64,000 nucleotides of DNA, taken from Acanthosepion lycidas (Eukaryota; Mollusca; Cephalopoda; Sepiida; Sepiidae). The stretch lies in assembly GCA_963932145.1 (NCBI GenBank), contig CAWVQA010000061.1, forward strand, positions 22,501 to 86,500, read 5' to 3'. The translations under genes and the position numbers were made by a program. Of this stretch, positions 25,784 to 38,719 are shown piece after piece (the stretch's first letter is position 1; each line of letters begins with the position of its first letter). The notes beneath the pieces are model-generated. The model worked only from the letters and a program-made list of their open reading frames with translations, searched no databases and was not told the origin of the DNA.

Positions 25784-28556
25784 GAACAAATGGGTAAACC
25801 AAAATTGAAAACTTTCATCTGAAATTGGACAGTTTGATGGATCTTTTATAAAAAAAAACTTTGGAATGCTTCAATGGAATGTTTGAATACAGTAGTGGAA
25901 TGTAAAAAATTCATGGACTACTAGGTATAGATGTGCTAAAGGTGGATACCTAAGTTAAAGAAAATGGTAGAGGAGGGAATTTTGGAGCATGTTCCTCCCA
26001 GTGACAATAAAAAGGCCTCTTCCATTGTAGTCTTGCAAAAGGCAGACAGGGATTTAAGAATATGTGATGATTTTAAAATAGGTGTAAATTATAAAATATG
26101 CTCAGATTCTTTTCCTATTCTCAATATTGAAACTGCTATCCACAAATTATCAGGCATGAAATGTTTTGCAAAAATTGATTTAAAATCAGGTACAATCAAA
26201 TTAAATAGACAGATTTAGAGATCTAGACTGATGATAAGTTCAAGGAAACTACACCAATAAGCACACCCCATAGGACTATTAAGATGGTTGAAAATGCCTT
26301 TTGGAGTGAAAACAGTAAGTGCCATTTTTCAGAGAGCGATGGAAAAATGTGTTAACTGACAAAATCAATAATATGATTACTTATCAAGATGATATTTGCC
26401 TTGGTGCTACTGCTAAAGATAAATTAAGACAAAAAATAGAACATATGTTAAACAAGTTAAAAATGATGGGATGATAATAAATGCAGACAAATGTGAATTT
26501 AATTGTGATACAATATCATATTAGGTTGGTGCAAAAATAATGTCGTTTTCTCACATATGTTACTATGTGAGAAAACGACATTATTTTTGCACCAACCTAA
26601 TACTTAGGGTACCAAATTTCAAAAGATGGCATTGCACCAGATCCAAAGTTAAGAAAATTTCAGAGGTATCTGTATCTACTAATAAAAAAAAATTAGACTC
26701 CTTTTTAGGATTGGTTAATTTTTATAATAAATACTTACCAAAATACAGTGACTTAATAGAATCATCTAATGAACTGCAGAAAAAGAATAGTGAGTTCAAA
26801 TGAACTCAGAGGCAAAGCTTAACTTTCAAAGATTTAAAAAAGATACTTGCAGAAAAACCCATTGTAAAAATCTTTGATCCCAGAAAGGAGGGTGCATTAA
26901 CTATGAATGCGAGTGAGTGAGCTGGGTCAGCAATTTTATCACAAGAAGGCCATACAATAATGTACATTTCAAGAAGATTGATGGCAGCATAAATAAATTA
27001 TTCAAATATTGAAAAAGAGGCATTGGCCATTGTCTGGAGCACAGACAGAGCTCAACAATTTTTATTAGGAAAGAAATTATTAAAGTTGGACCATAACTCT
27101 CTAGAGTTTATTCTTAACCCTAGAAAGGGGCTACTAAAAGTTACTTCTTCTTAGATTCTAACATAAGCCATAAATTTAATGGTTCATGATTTTGACACTG
27201 AGTACATAAAAGGAAATACAATATAACATATCAATTCATTGTCAAGGTTACAATTTAATAAGGATCAAAAAGAAAAAATGTAAATCTCAGATGAAGAAAT
27301 ATTACATTGGGTTGAAACTGACATATTATCTCTACAAAGATTGATATTGGAAATTCTACAAGATCCAATATTAAGCAAATTTGTTGAAAGAATAAGAATA
27401 AGCAGGTGAAGTAATTGTTCCAAAACTGAAAGACCTTATAAAGAAATAGGGCATAAATTAATGATGGTGATATATACAATATATATGTGGCAATACCACC
27501 AGAAACAGTAAGAAGAGATATTTTAAAAAGTGTACATGATGTGCATTATAGGATAATGGCTATGCAGAGGAGATTAAAATTGGATGTATGGTGGCCAGGG
27601 TATTATCATGATATATAGAAAGATATGTGCACAAATGTCCAAAATGTGAAGAAATAAAGAATTTTCAACAAAGGAGTTTATGCTCATGGTCTAAACAAAT
27701 GGAACCATGGTCACGTGTTCATATGAACCATGCACGCATTAATGACATGGGACTATTTCTAATCTTAATAGATTCTTTTTGAGATGGCCTGGCATAATTA
27801 AACTTAGATATAGAAAAAATGACTACAATAAAACAAATACTAAGAGTGGTATTTTCTAGAAATGGGGTCCCTAAAACATTGGTATCAGACAGTGCATCAG
27901 AATTTTGTGATAAACATCTATCTAATTGGTTAAGGTGGATTGGCTGCTTTCCTTACAAAACACAATCTAATGGGATTGCAGAAAGAATGGTTCAGACAGT
28001 AAAAATGGGATTAAAAGCATTTTCCACAAGTAGAAATACTATTGATAGTTACTTATCACAGTTACTGCTTAGTTATAGGATGTTTCCACATGCAGGCAGA
28101 CTGCAAAGCCCATCTACATTAATGGGTAGACAAATAAGGTCTCTATTAACTATGTCTTATTTGACAAATTAAAGGATGTATTATAAGAAAGACAAAGTAG
28201 CAAGTCCTGAGAGAGCTAATTTCATCATGCAAATGAATCATAATGTGGCCATTATATCAAAGAGAGGATAAAGCCTCAGGGCCCATTCTGATCAATTAAG
28301 ACCAAGAATTAAAGAGGAAGATGTGATAGAAGAACACCTTGTCAGAGAAAAAGGATGAGTTCTTTAGATGAGGACAGTGCAATAGATGATGAGCCTATGG
28401 ATGATAGCAGGAGTGACTCAGGCACTGAAGAAAATGAAATGTGACTAAGATCTCCATTAAAAAGAACAGGATATAAACCTCAAGGGAGAGTGGCGGAAAG
28501 AGGTTATAGAAGTTCAAGAACAACCAAAGGCATTAAATGTGTTTGGTTCAGGGAGG
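25784..28556 (+). pseudogene. pol: Gypsy element 3 pol (protease end, RT, RNase H, integrase)
   Basis: A third gypsy element begins in the protease end (GLLGIDVLKVD in broken frame, 25,910-25,960). RT follows from 25,964 (MVEEGILEHVPPSDN; ICSDSFPI; FAKIDLKSG). The catalytic motif reads YQDDICLGA near 26,385. A MITE splits the frame between fingers/palm and thumb. The thumb (26,690-26,800) reads FLGLVNFYNKYLPKYSDL. RNase H is at about 26,880-27,240 with stops. The integrase (27,500-28,172) has a zinc head (about 27,540-27,650), its first aspartate region altered (HMNHA), the second as VSDSASEF and the glutamate as NGIAERMVQ. A basic/acidic tail runs to about 28,550. Gag is missing. Multiple stops make it inactive. 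Confidence 0.85.
26521..26600. mobile_element. Palindromic mariner-type MITE 1 (80 bp)
   Basis: The insert starts TTAGGTTGGTGCAAAA and ends with its reverse complement. The whole 80 bp is an almost perfect palindrome around 26,560. TA dinucleotides at 26,519-26,520 and 26,601-26,602 are the target duplication typical of mariner elements. The end sequence is the mariner-type terminus known from human MADE1. Without it, the RT frame of gypsy 3 reads straight across. Confidence 0.93.
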
Positions 28557-28624
28557 TGTAGTGGCTTGTTAAATAGGATTGTACCTATTTGTATATGTTA
28601 AGTAGAAGAGATATAAAGTATATA
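28557..28624 (+). mobile_element. Start of the 3' LTR of gypsy element 3
   Basis: A purine run (CAGGGAGG, 28,549-28,556) is followed by TGTAGTGGCTTG, a polypurine tract/LTR join. A MITE lies 68 bp downstream. The right end of the LTR cannot be fixed because no second copy is in the window. Confidence 0.5.
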
Positions 28625-28726
28625 TTAGGTTGGTGCAAAAATAATGACGTAATAATGTCGTTTTTTGATGTATTTTTTAACGTCAAAAAATGACATTATT
28701 ACGTCATTATTTTTGCACCAACCTAA
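28625..28726. mobile_element. Palindromic mariner-type MITE 2 (102 bp)
   Basis: It has the same ends as MITE 1 but a longer arm containing TGACGTAATAATGTCGTTTT and a central region GATGTATTTTTTAACG that is not self-paired. TA duplications flank it (28,623-28,624 and 28,727-28,728). It belongs to the same subfamily as the copy at 51.7 kb. Confidence 0.93.
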
Positions 28727-28728
28727 TA

Positions 28729-31150
28729 GTAAACTAAGAGACAGACAAAAAAATTGACTACTGATCACATGTCACACAATACAACACTAACGAAATGGAA
28801 AAACAACAGATTTTATTTTGGAAATACTTTGGTGTACATTTATATCACAAACAAATATGAAGTCCATTCAGTAAGTATCCAGTCATTGTAAACCAGTTGT
28901 GTGGCTTTGGTGTAAATTAACAACCAATTAGTGAGGACCTTACAGTGCATGCATAAACAGACACTCTTCTGTAGACAGTGTCACTGAGTAAGCTGTTTGA
29001 TACTATCATGACACTGCACTTATTCATTCTTTATGACTTGTACAGAAATGTATCATTTATGCTATTTACATTTGAACTGTTGTCCTCAACTTTGTTGTTG
29101 TTGTTATCTCAACATTTCAGTTGTTATGTCCTCCAGCCTTCATCAGGTGTATATCAATCTGGGTAGCCTACAGGGAATTTTGAAGTGAACCTTTTATTTA
29201 ATCTACGGTGGTAAACTGTTCTTGTTCCACTGCCCATATCTAGGATCAATGTCTAGTGCTTTATTTTTTGTGATGATTTTTAAAAAAACCATTAGGATAT
29301 CCTGGCTAGTTCTATTTTTTTCAATGCTTTAAAAAAAGAAAAGAACTAGACAAGATATCTCTAGACACAGACAGTGGAACAAGAACAGTTTATTCCCATA
29401 GATTAAATAAATGGTTCTGCTCAGAATTCCTTGTAGGATACTCAGATTGATATACATGATGTATAGGCATACAATATAATTTAGGCATTATTCGGTACAA
29501 TCGACAAAATATTGTGATAAGAACAACAAACATGAGGACAATGGTTTAAATGTAAATAGTGTAATAGCATTCTTTTAATTCTTCAATACAGTCTGCAAAG
29601 GTCATTCATTGCAGTGTTAATCAGCTTCTGCATTACATGCTCCTTAATTTCATCCAAAGCATTTCAACAGTAATTTTAATTTTGGGACAAGTCACAGGAA
29701 GCTATGTCTTGAATCTAAGAGCCTGATAAACATGGGTGATGTGATGATTTGCCCCAAAACTTGCATGAATCTACTTGTGAATGCAATGGTTGCATAGTGC
29801 ACAATGATATATCATTGCTGAATAAGTAACCTAATAGTAGAGTATCTGTTCATTATATTCACAAAAAGAAACACTGTTGACAAGAGTAAGGAGAATGTAA
29901 TGATGCAGCTGATGGTTATCTTGAAAAAAGACTGTTTTGGAAAGTGAAATAGCATTAGGTCCCAAGTGTAGAAGTTTGAAGCCAACAGGCATTAATCCTC
30001 TAGATAGGCTATTTTTTGTTAATATGAAATCTCTGGATACTTTCTGAACAGACCTCACATGCTCAGAAATTCAAATTTCTTATTGTTACTTTTCATTACA
30101 ACTTTTCATTATGTTAAATACCCTTTAACTGTTAAAGGAACATGAAGTAATTATCACGTTGTAACTTTCAATAAGACTAATTTGCATGAGCTCATCTTTC
30201 ATGGATGACACATGAACCAATTTGGCCATAAACATCTATAGCTAGATAGAATACAAATATAATCATTTTGTCACTTTTCTACATCAGTGATTAAACTTGA
30301 TGATTTAATAAATATATCTGTTATTGTCATAATATACTGATATTTAATTTAAAAGAAGGAACTTTTAAAAGGGAAAAATTACTTATATGTGTATAATTAC
30401 AATAGCTGCATGTTTGCTGCAAGAAGAGAGTACAGAGAAAAACAAACTGATAAAGTATACAGAAGAAATAGAAAGAACCTATGTTATAGGAAGTTGTAAA
30501 ATATATCACTGAGACTGAGATCCTATGGCATATGCTTAAGGTTGGAAGTGTTTAATAAAGAGGTAGTTTATTGATTAAACTGACAGAGGCCAGAGGAAAG
30601 GAAAGGCAATGAAGGTATTGAAGTGTGTGGACTGAAACTACTTTCCATGAGGTTTGATTGAGACATTTTAGAAAATAATTTCATTAGTATATAATTGGCC
30701 ATTTCTTTCATAGGAACATTTCAGAAAAGAAGGCTTTAGGCATAAGAATAGAAAACTTGAAACAATTTGCAATTGTGAGTAGAGGTAAAGGACATACAGA
30801 TCTGTGGTCCTGTTATTATTTCTTGAAGAGAAATAATAACAGAATAGTAGAGAGTTGGTAGAGTGGAACACATTTCCCTAACACGTTCAAAATTACCATT
30901 CAATTATATTAGGTCTGAATGTGGTATTATGTATGTGTACTGAGAAAATGTTGAAGGTAGTCAGTAAGTTGTATAACTCAAAAATGGAAGAGAGAAAATA
31001 TTGGAAATAAAGTTAATGGGCAAATATAGAAATGCATTTCTCATCTATTTGGTTTGGTAACATTTATTGTACATCTTAGTATCAAATGATTTTTCCTTTT
31101 CAAAAGAATATTAACTTACAATAACAAAGCATAATGAAATTATTTTTGTA
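28729..31150. other. Non-coding DNA with one foldback
   Basis: No gene is recognised. The start may still be LTR of gypsy element 3. The foldback at 29.15-29.46 kb is listed separately. The motif CCTTCATCAGG just left of that foldback (about 29,136) resembles a motif seen at Penelope-like element ends, which is only suggestive. Confidence 0.5.
29147..29457. repeat. Foldback (long inverted repeat, arms about 110 bp)
   Basis: The left arm (from GTATATCAATCTG at 29,149) and the reverse complement of the right arm (ending CAGATTGATATAC at 29,454) share long blocks: AAACTGTTCTTGTTCCACTG and TTTATTTAATCTA among them, at roughly 80% identity. A second, inner hairpin (about 29,293-29,362) uses AACTAGACAAGATATCT against AGGATATCCTGGCTAGTT. 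No coding content. It may be a non-autonomous foldback transposon or two opposed copies of one repeat. Confidence 0.8.
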
Positions 31151-31924
31151 TATATCTAACACTTTCGCACCAGCCCCTCAATCTCCAATGTCTTACTCTC
31201 TGGGCTGAGATGTCTACTCGGTCTTAACCAAACTTAAGGTTTAGTCGACTGGTTTAATCCTGCTTCCTTCCCACATTGTGTTTGGTTTGATCCAGAAAGC
31301 AGGAGTGATGTACATTCATTCACAGTCGACTGAAGATGTAGACATGGCTGGAGAGTCTGTGCTAAGAAATTCAGAATGCAGCAAAAAAAATTAACATCTG
31401 CAGAAAGCCGGACAAACAACTATTCAATGATTGAATTGTTAATGTCTCTCATATAGCAGAAATGAATAGTAGAGAAAAGAAATGGGTTATAGAAAAGAAA
31501 GTTATTTGACGTAAAAAGAAAAAAAAAACTTATACACTGGATTCTAGACAGAGGAAGAGAGAGTGGGTTGTGATTAACTTGTTGTTACATCGTCTCAGAA
31601 CGATATGCGACTCTTGCGATGGAGAGGTAAAGATTTCTGTGCGCGGCTTAAAGTTTATAGTTGCGTTCCTCCTCGGTAGTAGTAACAGTAGTAGTAATCT
31701 TCATGGTAGCTGAAACAGCGGTATTTATATTAACAGTACGTGTTAGCGGGGGTTTTGTTCCAATCTCTGACATAACTTTCGTACTTCTTCGAGCCTTCAA
31801 TTCAACTCTGCTCATTTTCAATCTTTGATATCTCTCCACCCAGCTCGACTGCACTCGACGACAGACGAACCAAAAAACGACCTTTTGATTATTGTAGCTT
31901 GTGCGACGTTTCCGTTTCCAGTTT

Positions 31925-31994
31925 CAATAAAAACAAAGTTTTGTTATCAAAATGTTTGTTATTATTAAGAGGAAAGACCAAATTATTGCTTTCA
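31925..31994 (+). repeat. 70-bp direct repeat, copy 1
   Basis: It starts CAATAAAAACAAAGTTTTG and ends ATTGCTTTCA. Copy 2 is at 35,064-35,133 with one visible mismatch. Unique sequence lies on both sides. Confidence 0.9.
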
Positions 31995-34049
31995 GCAGTA
32001 ACATGTTGGAGGAGTAATTCGCTTCTCTGTACTTAGACCGACAAAATATGTTAGCGGGCGTTTGGTTCCAATCTCTGACGATAAAAATTATTTCGATCAC
32101 TTTCCATTGTCTTTCTAATGACCAATTCCAAATGGGCTAGATCAGATTTCCCATCAGTAAACAAAATTGCTCTGATCTAATTTCGCTACCCAGATTCACT
32201 CCCATTTCAATAAAAAAAATATACGTGTGTGTGTGTGTGTGTTTCCCAGACTCTCTCTGTCACATATATAGTGTAAATAGTAAAGACAAAACCCCAAAAA
32301 ATAAAACCTTGACTTCAATAGGTTTGGTATCTGATTGGCTAAATTATTGAATGCAGAAAAATGATTGAACAATTTTGAAATCATCTTAACTTTTTTGTAA
32401 GCAATAAGAAAACTGCTTCCCTTATTTGGAGAAGTAGTAATAAGTGCCATTAATTATATCATTGCTTTGTTATTATATGTTGGAAAAGGGAATATTTAAA
32501 ACTAATTTTGAAATATTATTTGTGTCTCTTTATTTTTAAGAAATATTTCTACATCATAAAATTAATGAGAACTTTGAATTTGATAAAAATAAAGCATAGC
32601 AGTTTGCGTAATTGATTCTTCCTCTGATTGTGTTTTATCAGAGGAGACTTTTTTTCAAAATGAAGGAATTATTTTAAAAAATCAGTACTACAAAAGGAGA
32701 ATTTTCAAGGGCACCAGGAATTTGGGTTGATTAAATAAAGGAAAAATATAAGCTAAATAAAGCATTTTTGTTCAAAGATTCTTGAAGTTTAACATATAGG
32801 GTATACATTTGAGGAAATCTGAAAAGCTGTCTAGTCAAACGTAGTGAGAGAAGAACAAAGATGAAGATCCTCATCTGAATAGTTTATGGAGTTGGAGAGA
32901 TGTAAACAAGAAATGTGAAAAAATGAACTTCATTCAAAAATAAAAAAAAAACTACTTATATCACCCAATCGAAAAGACAAATAGACAAATCTGTTAACAT
33001 TAATTGCAATGGGAAATCACTCTCGTTTTTCTTTCCACGTAAAAGAATGAAGTCTATTTGATTTGAATCATCTTAGGTTAAATATCAAAGATGGATAGCA
33101 ATTAAATAAAACAGTCTGTTGCTGCTGTTTTTACCTACCTACTTGATTTGACCACAGCCAAGATCATGAAGTCCACAACCCTGCACACCATTGTGAACTC
33201 TATAATCCTTCCCATGGCTATATGTGCTTCCCTATGAATACATATGGTTTTGAATTCAGAATTGTTGTTCTCCTAGACTGGCTGCCAACCATGGCTAGAG
33301 AGCCAAGTCTACCTGGCTATTTAACCCATATCTAAGAGAAGAGGTATTTGTGTATTTGAGATAAGGGTATTTGTGTGACAGTGGATGCAACAACCTTGTC
33401 CAGAATTTGAACTTGGCCATCAATTTCTCATTCTGAGTCACTAGCCATTGATATACCTGCACATACCGTGATTTTTTAAAATTGTTATGCATGATGAATT
33501 TATTTTAACAGTATTTTCACTTCTTAATTCTTATAAATGAGTTGACAACAACCTTCAAATATTTAAATAGTTGTCTGCTGAAGCAGTTATGCCTTTAAGA
33601 CTTATTTTGATATAAAATTCTCAGTTACAAATACTCCATATGTATTAACTGTATGAGAGTGCAGTACAAATTTAGTACTAGGTTTGAAAAAATGTGCATA
33701 GCATTTTTCAATAGGCTTTGTTTGAACAGATAATTTTATTACACATGTGACTAAAATTTATAATATATATACATAATCTGAAAGGTGAAATTTCAATAAA
33801 TCTTTGTGAATTTTGTGTGTGGAATGCGAATTTTAAATGTTTTTACATTAAATGTGAAATTGGAGGAAAATGAGAAGTATTTTCTACTAAATTTCTCAGT
33901 CATTCAGGCCGGTAAATGTTGTTAATACAGTTTAAACAGAGCATTTACTTAAATATTTGTATCTATAAAAATAATGTATAAACAGAAAATATATTTAAAA
34001 AATTGTCAGTCCATTTCATATGTATGTATATAAATATATGTAGTACATA

Positions 34050-34284
34050 TATATATATATATATATATATGTATAAAATATAAAAGGCTCAAACAAATTC
34101 AAAAATTGTAGGTCTGATGAATTGGATCGTGATTACGATTCCAATGTAATGAATTATAACCATGGAATATTAGTGTTTGAGCCTTTTATATTATATTCTT
34201 ACTCTGTCCTGGACATTGAGTTCTACCTGGATTCTATCCTCTTATATATTGACCACTAATATTATCTATCTATCTATCTATCTA

Positions 34285-34341
<57 letters not shown>
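34050..34341. repeat. Microsatellites flanking a short hairpin
   Basis: A TA run (about 34,050-34,070) is followed by a hairpin whose ends are TAAAAGGCTCAAAC (from 34,081) and GTTTGAGCCTTTTA (to 34,187). Then come TATC units and a long TA run (34,260-34,341). The hairpin arms are only about 15 bp, with about 75 bp between them. Confidence 0.8.
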
Positions 34342-34348
<7 letters not shown>

Positions 34349-35063
34349 AAATTTGTTTTTATTATCACTCATGATAAAATTAAAAGGAAAAAAAAAAGAA
34401 AAATGAGCTAGCTAACCGGTTTCGAACTTCGCTCTACAAAGCTAAATCGAGGTTAATAAATATATGATTATCAATAAAAAAGATGGACAATATATCAGGA
34501 GAAAAAAAAATTAAATGGAAATTAAATGGAGGCCAGGTACAAAATCCTTGTTTACAATAATGAAGGTCTCAATGATGAAATTATGGCCTCCAATATTTTT
34601 AGGTGGTAACCTGAGTGGGACTTACTATACTAAAATTAGCGGCGCAATTATAGTTATTTTTCAGGTGATCCATGACGGAAAATTCGTATGTGTTGGTCAG
34701 AATGTCTGACGGAGAAGGTTTCAGATTTTTGTTGGTACATGCTATTTTATTCTGGCATCCAATCTTTGAGTCGTTCTCCCTATGTAGTGCGAATCACAAC
34801 TACATTTAAATGAATAAATCAAAGAACTATTATGATGAGGAGGAAGAACGTCTTTCCGCATGGATGGAAGGACGAGTATGGCAGAAAAAACAACACAGCA
34901 AAGTAACAATGTCGAACTGCTAAAGAAAACCGCTTAGCATATCTATCACTGATACTACCTAGCCAAGGAAGGCGCAGGTACACAAGACATCTTTGCACTA
35001 TGTAGGTACCGCCACTTTTTCGCGGAAAAAATAACATAGCATGATGAAAAAAGGTCCCAAACT

Positions 35064-35133
35064 CAATAAAAACAAAGTTTTGTTATCAAAATGTTTGTTA
35101 TTATTAAGAGGAAAAACCAAATTATTGCTTTCA
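35064..35133 (+). repeat. 70-bp direct repeat, copy 2
   Basis: Nearly identical to 31,925-31,994 (one mismatch seen, GAAAAACC against GAAAGACC) and in the same orientation about 3.1 kb away. Confidence 0.9.
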
Positions 35134-37235
35134 TTATTTTTTGAATTTTTTTAATCTTTTCTAGCAAGTTGGAAATTTTGGTTTAAAAATCTTGTTTTGT
35201 TTCCGTCAACCAATTAAGGTTAGTTTGTTTTTTTTTTTTTCTTTTTGCGCTTTTCCCGGTGAAACACATTAATTTGGAAATTCTTGCAAAAATCAAATAA
35301 TTGTCGAATTTTAATGAAACATTCAGGACATATTCAGAAATGTATGAAATTATTTTTGAACTTTTATTGTTTGAAAATCTTGGTTAAAATATTTTTTTTT
35401 ACACATGTTACCACCAACTTACTTAATTTCATGAAATTTCGAGAAATTAAATTTTTACGGTGGGGAGTTTTTACTAGTTAAAAGCAGGAATCATTGTAGA
35501 AAGTAAATAATTAATTTTTTTTTTGTAAAACAGTTGTCTCTTTCACCGAAAATATGCTGTGAATTGTAAAATAAAAAAATGCAATAAAACTATGACATTT
35601 TAATTAGAAAAGATTTTAATTGCTTTGATAAATAGAATTTATTAAGGGGACTATTGTTGTTTAAAGAAGAAATTTCTTTTCGATGAATAATTAATTTTTC
35701 AAGAATAGTTTTCATTTTTTTTAAAATTTAATTAAACAATATGAAATATTAAAAAATCGTTTAAAATTCTCATTGCTTTCCAGGTGGCGGTTTGGTGATA
35801 TTGTTAAGTGCAAAGTACATTTACGAATCAAAAACTGAAAAGCTCATAACAGTCATTTGAGTCAATATATTCTAAAAAAAATATTAAAAAAGTAATTTTT
35901 TAGTGTATAAACATTCCGAATTTTTACCTATGGGATGCTATATGATATAATCCTTAAAAAGGTCACATGATTTAAGCGTTGTCTGACAGACTGCAATTTT
36001 TTCACTTTCCTTATTCAGTTCTATTTCATCATTAATGTCTTTGCAAATCATCCCTTCAAAATTTCAAAGTAAGTTTTAATACTTTTTAATTACTATTTTA
36101 CTTAATATTTTTATTTTATGTTTTTATTTTAGTTTGGGTTAATTAAATTTTTGTTTAATTTAGTAAATTTTAAGAACCTAGAGACGAAACCCAAGTTTCA
36201 TAAAGCATCTTGAAATCTAACTAAAAGTCAATGAAATATTAAATAATTGCTGAAAATATGTTAATTTATAAAAATTACTAGGTAGTTAAAAGCTAAAAAT
36301 AATAAACTTTTAGTAACTCTAATTTCAATTTTCAAACATTTTCTTGAATTTCATTGGTTGTTAAATAAAAATAAGCTTCGAGAAATTTTCATAACAAAAC
36401 AGTCAAAATTTGTGCAAAAATAGGCTCAACTGACATAAAAAATCTTTCTCAAATTCATCCCTAATTTAAATGTCTCAAGACATCCTATTGTCTAAAAAAT
36501 AAAAAAAAAATACAACATTCGCCCACGCATTTCTCAGAAAAATTTGCAACAAGCTACCAAGCAGCTGGAGCCGATTTTGTTGTTAAAAAAAAACGATAAA
36601 TAGAAACAGTAAACGAATTTTCGTCGCATTTTGAGACTCACACACGCAGAGATACACACGGGAATTATGTGTCAAAATTGCCGTCAAAGAAACAAACTTT
36701 CTTTATGCGAGATTAGGAAAATTCACACAACAAACTTTTTGACTTAATATCTTTCATAGAAAAATATTTTGTCTAAGTTAAATTCAACCTTTCAATGAAA
36801 GGCAGACAACTTTTTAGACATTGAACATTTCAGAAACAGGAAAGAACTTTTTTTTCTATACTTGGCACGCATAATTACAAACAAAGAAATTGTAAATTGT
36901 GTATATAAAATTTAATCTGTTGTTTCAAACATATATTTTTTGTCGTGATTGAATATCTTTACCATTTGGCCATTTCTTATAATTTATATTTGTGGATATT
37001 GCATATTTTATTTGCAGCACAATCTTAAATATTCACGCATCCTTCTTAGATCCACTACACGCTCATTTAGATTTCCTAAATTTATGTCAATTCTGGTCAT
37101 CCATAAGAGCTGTCATCACCTCGGAATTTATCGATACATCAATAAAAAAACAGGACCCATTGTTAAGAAATGCTTCTATATTACTTTTTAAAGCTATATG
37201 TAGTAATATTTATTTCAAATCAAATTAATTTAACT

Positions 37236-37562
37236 TTAAATTTTCTAATTTTACTCAAATAACATGTCAGAAATATATATTTTATTTTGGAAGATTTTTA
37301 AACCGGTAATTTTGTTTTATTTACAGATTTCTTAAAATTAAAAAAAATGGCTGCTTTTAAAAAAATATTTAAAATATCGAGCAAATATTTGAAATTTCGA
37401 TCTATATAATTTCTATCTGAAATACACCAGAATATTTTACTTACTGAAAATAATAAATTTAATCATTTAGCTTTCAATTAAAGCTAAAAATGAGATCTTC
37501 AAGAATGCTTTTTCATTTTTAAAAATTGATTTAAACGGGTATCGAAAATTCAGCGGCGGTGC
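37236..37562. repeat. Dispersed repeat next to the Penelope-like element, copy 1
   Basis: About 325 bp matches 54,480-54,803 in the same strand. Shared blocks include TTTCTATCTGAAATACACCA, GAATATTTTACTTA, CATTTAGCTTTCAATTAAAG and ATCTTCAAGAATG. The match stops where the Penelope-like reading frame stops at 37,563, so it could be the 3' untranslated tail of that element (minus strand). Confidence 0.75.
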
Positions 37563-38525
37563 CTACACTATAGCCAGTTTAAATTTATTGAATTCCGAAA
37601 TTTTATTCTTAATTACTGATTGAATAATGCCCAACGGGTAGGCATTGTTACAGAGAGTGGTAGTATTAAAATTGAGTACATCATCTAGATTGGTTTTAGA
37701 GCAGATCATTAAGGCCCTATGAGTAAGAGTTTTAATTAAATTTATTTTACGTTTTACGGGACAAAAAGGGTCCCAACGGGTATACAAACCGGTAAACGTC
37801 GGTTTTCAATAAACAGAGGTAAAAAAAACTCGAAGAATTGCTGCTAACCAAAACATCAAGAAAGGGAAAGGAAGAATTAATTACTTTTTTTGTGTAAATT
37901 TGAGAACTGGATGAATATTGTTCAGGGCCAAAAGAAAATGGTCCGTTTCAGTCTCGTTACTGAAGAGACAAAATGTGTCATTCACATAATGGAAGTAAAC
38001 ATCAGGTTTAATAGATTTAGATAATGCACACTCTTCATAGAATCCTACAAAAATGTTAGCTAAAATGGATTCTAAAGGGGGACCCATTGAAACACCATCA
38101 ACGATGGATAACGCTTTATAAAGTCAAAAAATTCAAATGAATCTTTAATACTGGAAGAATTATACCATTCCAAAACTGGCTGCAATATGGTGGTAAGCCA
38201 TTTGGCCGCGTCATGTTGAGAAGACCTTATCATGAACAAAATAGGTCTCAATGGAACCCCAATATGTGTTTTGGTTAAACCATAGAGATGAGGATGAATA
38301 GAAACTGAGGATCTAATTAAATTAGAAATGTCCCACTTTTAGCTCACTTGACTAGACGTTTTTGGAACTTATCCTCAATAGATAATGTAGAATCAAACTT
38401 ATCTATTGGGCCTAACTGGATAAATTTAGAAGAATCCTTAAGAATAGTCATCATCTTGTTTACATACTCCTATAATCAAGAATAACGACACCTGAGCTTT
38501 TATCAGATTTCGTAATTACAAAAAG
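37563..38525 (-). pseudogene. Penelope-like element reverse transcriptase (broken)
   Basis: Read on the minus strand, the N-terminal part (about 38,520-38,450) shows ITKSDKSSGVVILDY. RPILFMI and the linker (KDSFEFFDF) follow in 38,300-38,110, then the palm frame 38,087-37,881 with MGPPLESILANIFVGFYEE and the catalytic motif as YVNDTF, where YVDD is usual. The C-terminal part (37,787-37,563) has YTRWDPFCPVKRKINLIKTL and HRALMIC, typical of Penelope-like RTs just before the endonuclease. No GIY-YIG domain is attached here. Stops and frameshifts break it. The family call is firm. Confidence 0.8.
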
Positions 38526-38609
38526 ACTTATTACGACATTGACTTAATTACCTTATATTGTTCTCTGTTCCATTTTGATTCACTAATGTATATATACATA
38601 TATATGTAG

Positions 38610-38687
<78 letters not shown>

Positions 38688-38712
38688 AGCACATATATAT
38701 ATATAATATAAG
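38610..38712. repeat. (CA)n(TA)n compound microsatellite
   Basis: A CA run passes into a long TA run, then a shorter interrupted one. The open frames of Tyr/Ile/Val across it are artefacts of the repeat. Confidence 0.93.
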
Positions 38713-38719
38713 ATATATA

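Larger units (their letters stand above)
31151..37235. other. Non-coding DNA with local repeats and microsatellites
   Basis: No gene, LINE or LTR protein is recognised. Contents: two copies of a roughly 35-bp block containing GTTCCAATCTCTGAC (about 31,742 and 32,048), a short GT run at 32,226-32,242, one pair of 70-bp repeats, a hairpin and microsatellites around 34.05-34.34 kb. Base composition shifts at 31.2-32.1 kb and 34.6-35.0 kb to less AT-rich DNA, perhaps old element fragments I cannot name. Confidence 0.5.

Noticed and set aside
34400..34450. Box B-like GGTTTCGAAC as a SINE or tRNA
   Set aside because: No box A at the right distance and no second copy.
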